From contig MDVS01000145.1 of NCBI GenBank assembly GCA_001940645.1, positions 1 through 24,324 of the forward strand: a stretch of DNA of 24,324 nucleotides, in the 5' to 3' direction. Both the position numbers and the translations under genes were made by a program. Positions 1 to 6,709 of the stretch are shown one piece after another (positions within the stretch are counted from its first letter, which is position 1; each line of letters opens with the position of its first letter). The notes under the pieces are model-generated. The model did no database searches. It was not told the origin of the DNA and saw only the letters and a list, made by a program, of their open reading frames with translations. The stretch is from Candidatus Heimdallarchaeota archaeon LC_3 (GTDB lineage Archaea; Asgardarchaeota; Heimdallarchaeia; Hodarchaeales; LC-3).

Positions 1-260
1 TTCTTCAGTTTGCTTTTTAATTTTCTCATCTTGTAATTTTCTAGTTGTGATATCTCTTATAATAGCAACAATCCAAGTTTTTAATTCATCATTCCGATAT
101 TTCTTAATTGGAGAAATGGAAAGCTCAAGATTAATTCTTGTTCCATCCTTATGTTTCCCAATCCATTCAGAAATTGTACCCATTGTTGGACTTTCTCCAG
201 TTTTAAAAAAAATCTTCCAACCAACAATATATTTATCATACTGGTCTTCTGCCAGAAGAA
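1..260. repeat. left arm of a 260-bp inverted repeat
   Basis: Bases 1-260 are the reverse complement of 613-872, inside the histidine kinase gene. I see two mismatches (positions 103 and 189), so about 99% identity. The copy ends at the inner edge of a short palindrome (TCTTCTG-S-CAGAAGA). Because the arm reaches base 1, its full length is unknown. It cuts the kinase's upstream PAS-coding sequence and carries only antisense kinase sequence, so open frames inside it are not genes. It may be a fold-back chimera at a contig end or a real inverted duplication. Confidence 0.95.
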
Positions 261-452
261 ATATACAAAGATTTATGGTATACTATAACCTCTGGGAATA
301 TTTGGAGAGGAGAAATCATAAATAAAACAAAAACTGGTAATTATTTCTGGGTTAATGTTTCAATAAATCCAGTTTTAACCAATGAGAAAACTTCTCATTA
401 TGTAGCCATATATGAAGTAATAACTGAAAGAAAATTAGCTGAAGAAGTTCTT
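261..452 (+). pseudogene. 5'-disrupted PAS-domain coding remnant, in frame with the downstream kinase
   Basis: This stretch is open in the frame of the downstream kinase and has no ATG, GTG or TTG. It translates to a typical second half of a PAS domain plus PAC segment: a YKDLWYTITSGNIWRGE block, then an NYFWVNVSINPV block, then EVITERKLAEEVL running straight into the kinase Met at 453. The true kinase therefore begins upstream, with at least one more PAS domain, and 453 is an internal methionine. Upstream coding sequence is lost where the inverted repeat begins at 260; the frame stays open by chance to 207 and meets TAA at 204-206. In an intact genome this would be part of a longer kinase gene. 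Confidence 0.75.
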
Positions 453-1505
453 ATGGAATACAAAGAACAATTTAAAACTATTCTTCAAACAAATTTGGAT
501 GCAATTGCTATTTTTGATGAAGATGGTTCTTTGGTTCAAGGAAATACAGCATTAGAAAGAATTTTTGGCTATTCAATTAAGGAATTAACCGGAGTAAAAA
601 ATCTACCTCTCCTTCTTCTGGCAGAAGACCAGTATGATAAATATATTGTTGGTTGGAAGATTTTTTTTAAAACTGGAGAAAGTTCAACAATGGGTACAAT
701 TTCTGAATGGATTGGGAAACATAAGGATGGAACAAGAATTAATCTTGAGCTTTCCATTTCTCCAATTAAAAAATATCGGAATGATGAATTAAAAACTTGG
801 ATTGTTGCTATTATAAGAGATATCACAACTAGAAAATTACAAGATGAGAAAATTAAAAAGCAAACTGAAGAACTTAGTGAATTTGCTCATAATATGAGTC
901 ATGATTTACGAAGTCACTTACAAAATATACAATTACAAACATATTTATTAAAAGATGATCCAGAAAATTATGAAAAATTTAACGCCAAAATCGTAAAACA
1001 AACAAATAAAATTAACGAGTTATTAACTAGATCTGTTAAATTAGCTGAGGCTGGATTAATTATTCAAAAAGAAGATAAAATTAATTTAAAAGAAATTCTA
1101 GAAGATACGCTTGAAGTTACCATTCCTAAGGATATAAAAATAGATATTAATGAACCAGAAAAAATGAAAGAACTTACTATTAAATGTGATAAAGAAAAAC
1201 TTATTCAGGTTTTCAAGAATATTTTTGAAAATACTGTAAAGCATAGTCAACCTAAAATTCTAACAATAAATTGGCAAAAGAATAGTGATTTAGTAATTAC
1301 CATCAAAAATGATGGAAAAATTATTTCTGAAAATGTTATTAACCAGTTTAATAACAAAAAAGCACAAATAAACGGGGATACTAGAAATGGAATCGGCTTA
1401 ACAATTATTAGAAAAATTATTGAAGCTCATGGATGGGAAATTCAACTAAGAAACGATCCAAATCCGACATATAAAATTATAGTTCCAGAAAATGATACAA
1501 ATTAA
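453..1505 (+). CDS. PAS-domain sensor histidine kinase, 5' part missing
   Basis: This is a sensor histidine kinase that autophosphorylates on histidine and would pass phosphate to a response regulator; none is encoded in the window. A PAS domain with PAC segment covers about residues 5-130. A HisKA dimerisation helix follows, with the SHDLR motif (phospho-acceptor His150). The HATPase_c domain shows an N-box (KNIFENTVKHS, Asn256/Asn260), a G1 box (NDGK, Asp287) and a G2 box (NGIGL, 312-316). I see no membrane segment, so it is probably a soluble sensor. The Met at 453 is the first possible start, but the frame and PAS homology continue upstream, so the protein is N-terminally incomplete. The gene ends just before a T8 tract. 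The PAS ligand cannot be told from sequence. Confidence 0.93.
   Translation: MEYKEQFKTILQTNLDAIAIFDEDGSLVQGNTALERIFGYSIKELTGVKNLPLLLLAEDQYDKYIVGWKIFFKTGESSTMGTISEWIGKHKDGTRINLELSISPIKKYRNDELKTWIVAIIRDITTRKLQDEKIKKQTEELSEFAHNMSHDLRSHLQNIQLQTYLLKDDPENYEKFNAKIVKQTNKINELLTRSVKLAEAGLIIQKEDKINLKEILEDTLEVTIPKDIKIDINEPEKMKELTIKCDKEKLIQVFKNIFENTVKHSQPKILTINWQKNSDLVITIKNDGKIISENVINQFNNKKAQINGDTRNGIGLTIIRKIIEAHGWEIQLRNDPNPTYKIIVPENDTN
613..872. repeat. right arm of the 260-bp inverted repeat, inside the kinase gene
   Basis: This is the partner of bases 1-260 and encodes the second half of the kinase PAS domain and the linker to HisKA. It reads as normal, uninterrupted coding sequence in the kinase frame, so this arm is the original and the left arm is the copy. 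The unique spacer between the arms is 261-612. Confidence 0.95.
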
Positions 1506-1518
1506 ACTATCGTAATCG

Positions 1519-1528
1519 GGTTTTTTTT
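1519..1528 (+). terminator. poly-T terminator after the kinase gene
   Basis: A run of eight T lies about 15 nt after the kinase stop codon, with no strong hairpin before it. That is the usual form of an archaeal intrinsic terminator. Confidence 0.45.
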
Positions 1529-1619
1529 CATAATACAATAACAAATTTTGAGTAAAGAGAAAATATTACTCAAGACGATTTTTTAAATAACATTTATTCA
1601 GCAATTATAAGGTGCCTAT

Positions 1620-3104
1620 TTGTCTAGTAAAGAGTCTAATAAAGTAAATGTTAGTTTGATTACTTTAGTAAGTGCCACAGGCATAGGAGTATTCATGGGA
1701 GCATTAGATTCATCAATAGTTAATATTTCATTAAAAACAATAGAAGATTCGTTTAGAGTAGATCAATCTTCAGTGCAATGGGTTGTTCTTGCTTATCTTT
1801 TAACAATAATTTCTTTAATGACCGTTAGTGGAAATCTAGGTGATAGATTTAGCTCTAAAAAAGTGTTCCAATTAGGAATAGGACTATTTACACTTGGATC
1901 TTTGTTGTGTGGGTTATCCCCGACATTAGAAATTTTAGTAATTTCACGTATTTTTCAGGCTTTCGGCGCTTCAGGATTATTTGCTAATGGAATTGCCATT
2001 ATTACGAGATTTACGGATAGGAAAAATAGAGGATTAGCAATAGGATTTAATTCTTTGATAGTTTCTGGAGCTTTAACAGTTGGACCAGCTGTAGGAGGAA
2101 TATTAACACAATTCTTTGGATGGCAATCAATTTTTTTTATGAATATTCCTATAGGAATAGTAGGATTTGTATGGGTTCAAAAAGTAATACCATCTACACC
2201 TCCTCTAAATAATTATCCAAGTAATGAAACTTCTCAATATAAAATTGATATATTAGGTATTATTTTACTTCCTGTTACACTTTTTGCTTTAACTGCAGGA
2301 TTTGCAGTATTAAATAACAAGAATACTTTGGAAATTTTACCCATAGCAATCTTATTATTTTTACTTAGTTTCATTGCTTTTATTGTACTGATATATGTTG
2401 AAAAGAGAGCGCCTAACCCAAATATTGATCTATCGCTATTTAAAAATAGAAGATTTACAGCAGGAATAATTTCAGCTATATTAGCTTTTACCGGGTTACA
2501 AATAATTTTATACCAAATGCCCTTTTTTCTCCAAGACAGAGAAACAATGAATTTAACCCAATCAGAAACAGGATTGATAATTATTGCAGTTCCTTTAGTT
2601 ATGGCGATAGCTGGTCCTTTAGCAGGACGATTATCAGATAAATATGATGCCAAATATTTGTCCACAGGTGGAATTATAGGAATAGCTATGGTTTTATTAG
2701 TTTTCACCCTAGTGCTCTCAAAATCTATTGATATTTTTGTATTGATTTTGCTCATGCTCTTATTTGGATTAACAATAGGATTTTTTTCAGCACCAAACGG
2801 TAATTCAGTAATGTCAGCTTCCCCTAGAAATAAACTAGGATTAGCAGGTGGTATATTAGCATTATCTCGTAATATTGGCTTTACTCTAGGAATTGTTGTA
2901 TCTACTGCTGTATTAACATTATTTACCAGATTTTTTAGCAATATTTATGGAACATCTTTATTTAATCCCGATGGAACACCTAGAATAGATCCAAATGTAT
3001 ATGTTTCTTCATTACAATGGATATTCATGTTATCTATTCCATTTTTGCTAACAGCAGCGTTGATATCATATTTGAGAGGATCGGAAGAAAGATCAATATC
3101 ATAA
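1620..3104 (+). CDS. MFS drug:H+ antiporter, DHA2 (EmrB/QacA-like) family
   Basis: This is a major facilitator superfamily exporter of the 14-helix DHA2 group, expected in the cytoplasmic membrane and using the proton gradient to export hydrophobic or cationic compounds. The 494 residues are of normal family length. Visible signatures are LDSSIVNISL (29-38, family motif after TM1 entry), loop motif A GNLGDRFSSKKVF (71-83), and GPAVGG (155-160) followed by W168 and the FMNIPIGI segment. About 14 hydrophobic stretches can be counted. The start is TTG at 1620, preceded by an AAGGTG-like ribosome site; no in-frame ATG fits better. It has its own AT-rich promoter region and no obvious partner gene. 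The substrate is unknown. Confidence 0.93.
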   Translation: MSSKESNKVNVSLITLVSATGIGVFMGALDSSIVNISLKTIEDSFRVDQSSVQWVVLAYLLTIISLMTVSGNLGDRFSSKKVFQLGIGLFTLGSLLCGLSPTLEILVISRIFQAFGASGLFANGIAIITRFTDRKNRGLAIGFNSLIVSGALTVGPAVGGILTQFFGWQSIFFMNIPIGIVGFVWVQKVIPSTPPLNNYPSNETSQYKIDILGIILLPVTLFALTAGFAVLNNKNTLEILPIAILLFLLSFIAFIVLIYVEKRAPNPNIDLSLFKNRRFTAGIISAILAFTGLQIILYQMPFFLQDRETMNLTQSETGLIIIAVPLVMAIAGPLAGRLSDKYDAKYLSTGGIIGIAMVLLVFTLVLSKSIDIFVLILLMLLFGLTIGFFSAPNGNSVMSASPRNKLGLAGGILALSRNIGFTLGIVVSTAVLTLFTRFFSNIYGTSLFNPDGTPRIDPNVYVSSLQWIFMLSIPFLLTAALISYLRGSEERSIS

Positions 3105-3351
3105 ACAATGTTATTAATAAATTAATATATTATTATTATTGCAATGAGAATTTACTGTAACATTAATATTGACTTACTTAATACAAAGCTAGATTATATT
3201 TTTGTCAGGAAATTATATACAAAATAATCCATGAAGCTGACACAACAAAAGTAATAATGAATTTTATTAATCACAAAAAATAGTATTACGATAGTTACTT
3301 AGTAAATTTTTCGTTTAATTCAAATTTAAAAATTGAATTTTTTCAAAATTA

Positions 3352-3360
3352 TTATAAATA
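3352..3360 (+). promoter_or_regulatory. TATA box for the 709-residue protein gene
   Basis: TTATAAATA lies 32-40 nt before the ATG at 3392, which would put the transcript start near 3380 and leave a leader of about 10 nt. This is an archaeal-type promoter. A five-codon ATG...TGA frame at 3378-3395 overlaps the start codon as ATGA. Confidence 0.5.
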
Positions 3361-3391
3361 GCTAGATTATACAAACAATGAGTGATAAAAA

Positions 3392-5521
3392 ATGAGTTTC
3401 AGGGAAATAGATACATATATCAGCTTAAGTAAGAGCGATGATAAGAAAGATAGGAGAAATGCAACTAATACTCTTCCCAATCTCGTAGAAGATTTAGACT
3501 CTTCATCCGAGTCTGTGGATAAAGCAGAAGGGGTGTTAAAAGTTCTAGAGAATCTAGAAAATGATCAAGATGCTAGAACAGCAAAAAATGCGAGAAATGG
3601 ATCAGAAAAAGTTCGTAATCATATTGAAAGAATGAAAAGAACTGAAGAATCTGATTCAGGAACAACGAGAGCAAGTTCAAGCGTAGAAATAAGTTCAGCA
3701 CTTTCATATGAGGTAAAAGAATCTGTTAGAGGAACAATAAGTTATGAGGGCGAACTGAAAGATATTGAAACGTCGGGATCTCTAGTAATAAGAAACTTAG
3801 GAAGTGTAGACCGCGTATTCGATATTAATTTTGCATTTGAAAAAGGATCAAGTGACTTAGAAGAGCAGTACCATATTAATGAAATTCAACCTGGTGAATC
3901 ATGGAAAAAAGATTATTCGTATTCTTGGGAAGGGGGTGAATCATCACCACTCAACTTCCGTGAAACCATTGATACCTTTCCAGACACAGAAGAATCTTCT
4001 AATGTTTTGGTTTTTGGTCGTGTGATGCAAACATTACTCAAATATCATTTCGAGTCCAATAAAAATTTGGATAAGATAAAAATGACAAAAAACCTTCCTT
4101 CTGGCTTTTCTGATGTTACTATTCAATCAAGTTCAGCAGGAACACCATCTTTGACAGATGATACAATTGAATGGGATCTAACTAATGTTAAGGAAGGAGA
4201 AACAGGTGAATTAGTATTAACAGGGTCTTTTGATGTGAATAATCTTGAGGAAATATCAACTGGTAATGTAGAAGTTGTTTTTGACTCGTCAGATCAATTA
4301 TTTTCATCTGCACAACTAAATGAAGAAGATGATAAACGTACTGGCTCAACAAGAAGTAATTATTATGTGGAATCAACAGAAAGGGAAGAACAACCAGATT
4401 ATTGGGATTCAAAATTTTTCTATAACAATAAATCTGAATTTTCAATCAAAATTCTAGCTTTGAAAATCTATGATGATGATAACGAATACTACCAAATTTC
4501 AGAACCAATCATAATTGAATCTGGTTCGGAATGGGAAAGCGAGTCTTGGGAATCTTTTAGCGGGACTCAACCCACATTCGCAAAAGATGTACAAATTAGT
4601 ATTGGCAGCGGTGTTTCTATTAATTCAGAAGCCTCATTAGCTTTAGAGGAAACAAAACTAGTTGTTGCCAATATTGAAGGAGATAAAAAGTATGTCGACG
4701 CCGATGGTGAAGAAATAACTGTTGTAAGATCTTTCAGAGAAACAGAAGTACCCGCTTACCTTTATATTAAAAATATAGGAGCAGTTGAGTATGATAAACT
4801 TGAAATCTTAGATACTGTTCCTGCCCATTTCTTACCAACTAATGAAGAATCGATATCAATAACATATATAGACCCTGATGGCAATGAAGAAGAACTAGTA
4901 GATCCACAATTTGAATTTAGTTATGAGCCTATGGATGACAACCCAGATGTTGAACATGTTGGGAAATTTCTAATAACAAAAAATTGTGCACCAGAAGGAG
5001 TATTCAAAATTAACTATTCCCCAAGGGCTGTTAAACCTCAACCAGACTTTGAATACGTATCAACAACTAAAATAGAAGCAACATTAGTTGAACAAGCCCC
5101 ACCCTTAGAATTAGAGTTAGTTGACACTGCTCCTAAACTCACTGTAATTCATGAAAGAAGAAAACTATCTGTTGGTAAAACAGTACTTCCAGGTAGTTCT
5201 AAAGCTGAATATGAAATCATTCTACATTTTAAAAACCGTGGTAGTCATGATTTGAAAGATGTTGTTTTAAAAGATTTTATTCCTGATGACTTCAATAGAT
5301 CAACTGAAGAAATCACTATTGAAAGTGATGGAGAAAAAAACTCTCTTGATTTAGAAGCAAGTGTTACTCCAGCAACTATTCAGGATGAAGCAGGTGATTT
5401 GTTGGAATGGATTTTTGAAGAAGTTAAAAAAGACAGTGAATTAGTAATAATATACACTATTAGTGGAAAAGATCCAGATGATGTATATCGTGCTTCAAGA
5501 GCTCAAATAACAGTAGCCTAG
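3392..5521 (+). CDS. large DUF11-like beta-sandwich repeat protein, no signal peptide
   Basis: This is a 709-residue acidic protein of unknown function. Residues 1-90 are hydrophilic and rich in Lys, Glu and Asn, probably helical or coiled coil. From about 100 onward it is beta-rich, with recurring units of the form 'yeV-x-I-x-N-x-G-x-hydrophobic-x-V-x-D-x-hydrophobic-P': one near 129-150 (SLVIRNLGSVDRVFDI), one near 450-485 (YLYIKNIGAVEYDKLEILD) and one near 598-635 (HFKNRGSHDLKDVVLKDF). This resembles the DUF11/CARDB-type beta-sandwich modules of archaeal surface and adhesion proteins. There is no N-terminal signal peptide and no C-terminal membrane anchor, so it is probably cytoplasmic or exported another way. 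It stands alone, with its own TATA box and a T-rich tail. Confidence 0.88.
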   Translation: MSFREIDTYISLSKSDDKKDRRNATNTLPNLVEDLDSSSESVDKAEGVLKVLENLENDQDARTAKNARNGSEKVRNHIERMKRTEESDSGTTRASSSVEISSALSYEVKESVRGTISYEGELKDIETSGSLVIRNLGSVDRVFDINFAFEKGSSDLEEQYHINEIQPGESWKKDYSYSWEGGESSPLNFRETIDTFPDTEESSNVLVFGRVMQTLLKYHFESNKNLDKIKMTKNLPSGFSDVTIQSSSAGTPSLTDDTIEWDLTNVKEGETGELVLTGSFDVNNLEEISTGNVEVVFDSSDQLFSSAQLNEEDDKRTGSTRSNYYVESTEREEQPDYWDSKFFYNNKSEFSIKILALKIYDDDNEYYQISEPIIIESGSEWESESWESFSGTQPTFAKDVQISIGSGVSINSEASLALEETKLVVANIEGDKKYVDADGEEITVVRSFRETEVPAYLYIKNIGAVEYDKLEILDTVPAHFLPTNEESISITYIDPDGNEEELVDPQFEFSYEPMDDNPDVEHVGKFLITKNCAPEGVFKINYSPRAVKPQPDFEYVSTTKIEATLVEQAPPLELELVDTAPKLTVIHERRKLSVGKTVLPGSSKAEYEIILHFKNRGSHDLKDVVLKDFIPDDFNRSTEEITIESDGEKNSLDLEASVTPATIQDEAGDLLEWIFEEVKKDSELVIIYTISGKDPDDVYRASRAQITVA

Positions 5522-5536
5522 AAAAGTATGAAAATA

Positions 5537-5556
5537 TTTTTTTCTTCATTTTATCT
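5537..5556 (+). terminator. T-rich terminator after the repeat protein gene
   Basis: A T7 tract followed by C and more T-rich sequence starts about 16 nt after the stop codon at 5521, consistent with archaeal poly-T termination. Confidence 0.4.
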
Positions 5557-5678
5557 AAAATAGCAAGAAAACCATTTCCTTAAGGTGATGGATGAATTAC
5601 TATCATTTTTTTTTAAAAAAATTCCTTTTCAATGAAGTGTGGGTAAATTTTTTAAAGAATTTAAGGAGAAAAATATTT

Positions 5679-6035
5679 GTCGGTTAACCTTCCGACCTAA
5701 ATAAAAAACGGATGTTCTAAGATACGAACTGAACATTTGCACAATAAAAAGTGCTTGCTTGTAACTAACATACAAGTAGATCACTGATACGTTACCATTA
5801 CTAATCCGATTGCTGATTAGAATGTTGTAAGAGGATCATATCATCCATTGTTACTGAAACAAACATGGTAACACTGAGATAACAAAAATAGCTCAAAAAA
5901 AATTTTCGGTTCAAGAGAAATCTGAGGAAATAGTGGTCGTGTGAATCGACCTGAACGAATAAGATTGGTTAGTTTCAAAAAACTAATACAATAGCAATCG
6001 TTTGAAACCACGTCATTCAAGTCGTGGTATTTCAC
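5679..6035 (+). ncRNA. candidate structured RNA with loop pseudoknot, ending in an IS605-like hairpin
   Basis: There is no convincing protein here, but many helices that fit together: GTCGG/CCGAC (5679-5696); TGTTC/GAACA (5713-5735); GCAC/GTGC (5739-5754); CTTGT/ACAAG (5758-5776); an 8-bp closing stem GTTACCAT/ATGGTAAC (5791-5798 with 5865-5872) enclosing CTAATC/GATTAG (5801-5820); TTCgGTTCA/TGAACGAA (5905-5959) enclosing GGTCG/CGACC (5935-5951); ATTG-TTAGTT/AACTAA-CAAT (5964-5992); and a final TGAAACCACG/CGTGGtaTTTCA hairpin (6003-6034). The entire 8-nt loop 5807-5814 (CGATTGCT) is perfectly complementary to 5993-6000 (AGCAATCG), a potential pseudoknot. A TATA-like ATTTTTTAAA (about 5647-5656) would start RNA close to 5679, and a T9 tract at 6066-6074 could end it. 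The strand is inferred from these signals. I could not match it to RNase P or SRP RNA. Confidence 0.5.
6003..6035 (+). mobile_element. IS200/IS605-like right-end hairpin, possibly a solo end
   Basis: The sequence GAAACCACG-loop-CGTGGTATTTCAC closely follows the usual right end of IS200/IS605 (tnpB-carrying) elements, whose form from general knowledge is GAAGC-CC..., a short loop containing TTCA or TTTA, the complementary arm, then TAGTTCAC. The arms pair as TGAAA+CCACG with CGTGG+TTTCA, with TA bulged on the 3' side, as in such ends. I see no tnpA or tnpB nearby and no intact TnpB C-terminus in the upstream frames. It could be a decayed element, a PATE/MITE-like derivative, or a domesticated omega-RNA-like end. 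This is family-pattern recognition, not a database match. Confidence 0.4.
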
Positions 6036-6065
6036 TTATTTTCTATATTTAATATATCCTTATAC

Positions 6066-6074
6066 TTTTTTTTT
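6066..6074 (+). terminator. T9 tract downstream of the candidate RNA
   Basis: Nine consecutive T lie about 30 nt past the last hairpin of the candidate structured RNA. This is suitable as an archaeal poly-T terminator for a transcript running left to right. Confidence 0.35.
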
Positions 6075-6164
6075 AAAATTTGAAAATAAAATTAATAAAC
6101 TATCACTTTGTTCAACTCTTGTTCGTCTTCTCTAATGTTAGTTGAAGATAGGATGTATAAATAA

Positions 6165-6308
6165 TTGGCAGAACTCCTTCAGCATGTATGTGCCTGGTGT
6201 AACCAGGTTCTTGTGAAAAAATCCATTTCTTGTGAAGAATGTACTCCAGATAACGAACATTACTGTACTCCAGATTGTTTGTTAGAACATACTTCAGCAT
6301 CCCATTGA
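6165..6308 (+). CDS. 47-residue cysteine-rich mini-protein, probable zinc binder
   Basis: A short open frame begins at TTG immediately after an in-frame TAA (6162-6164). It encodes a protein with CAWC (Cys9, Cys12), CEEC (Cys23, Cys26) and CTPDC (Cys34, Cys38) followed by His42. This spacing strongly suggests one or two zinc sites (zinc-ribbon, treble-clef or MYND-like), and six cysteines in 47 residues is far above chance for this AT-rich DNA. No recognised family can be named. The start is the weak point: TTG is the only start in frame, and a TATA-like TGTATAAATA sits directly against it (6155-6162). If that is the promoter, the start would fall within the gene, so it may be a truncated remnant. 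It lies downstream of the candidate structured RNA. Confidence 0.5.
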   Translation: MAELLQHVCAWCNQVLVKKSISCEECTPDNEHYCTPDCLLEHTSASH

Positions 6309-6468
6309 AAATAGCACTCTTTGGTTTTTTGATTATCAATCAGTTGTTAAAATCATCAAAAGGTTTGGATTTTAGTGTTATTTCCTATTTTTGAGTCTAT
6401 AAAATATATTATATAGCATAAATTAATATAAATGAATACAAAAAATATTTTATTTTGGCTTGTTAAAA

Positions 6469-6684
6469 ATGGAAGATAAGGAACATGAATTGCTAAAAGC
6501 AATGGGAAATTGTTATAATACATGTTTTAAAGATTTTAATGAATCATTACGGATGATTTCAGGATGGAGAGGTTACACTACTGATGAAGTAAAAGAGATC
6601 CTTCTTAAAATGAAAACAAGATATAAAATTGATCCCGAATATATAAGATTGCGTAAAAAGTTTCCTGAAGAATTTCCCGTCTAA
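6469..6684 (+). CDS. small conserved-looking protein of unknown function
   Basis: This encodes 71 residues from ATG at 6469; a TTG at 6460 would add three. It is charged and helical throughout: an N-terminal helix with two cysteines (GNCYNTCF), then a GWRGYTTDEVKEILLKMK helix, ending EEFPV. I recognise no family. It sits 25 nt upstream of the heme-oxygenase-fold gene in the same direction and probably shares its transcript, behind an AT-rich promoter segment at about 6400-6430 (CTATAAAATATATTATATAG). It could be a regulator or partner of the next gene, but nothing in the sequence proves this. Confidence 0.6.
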   Translation: MEDKEHELLKAMGNCYNTCFKDFNESLRMISGWRGYTTDEVKEILLKMKTRYKIDPEYIRLRKKFPEEFPV

Positions 6685-6709
6685 AAATAAATTTGCTATT
6701 GTGTTTATC

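Noticed and set aside
47..325. Open frame of 92 codons at the left edge, nearly identical to a minus-strand frame at 569-826
   Set aside because: Both are antisense readings of the kinase PAS coding sequence, created by the inverted repeat; neither has protein-like character.
2234..2941. Long minus-strand open frame (235 codons) inside the MFS gene
   Set aside because: It is the antisense shadow of a strongly supported membrane transporter and has no recognisable domain or start signal.
3378..3395. Five-codon upstream frame (ATG to TGA) overlapping the start of the 709-residue protein
   Set aside because: The TATA box predicts transcription starting at or after this ATG, so it may not be in the mRNA; it is too short to support on its own.
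5905..5960. GAGGAAA segment recalling RNase P RNA conserved region I
   Set aside because: The matching conserved region V (ACAGAA-type) and the needed length downstream are missing, so RNase P RNA is not supported.
5841..6035. Minus-strand open frame of 64 codons in the structured region
   Set aside because: It shows no domain and no promoter; the RNA helices explain the sequence better.
6112..6339. Minus-strand open frame of 75 codons
   Set aside because: It is antisense to the cysteine-rich mini-protein frame, which has much clearer protein features.
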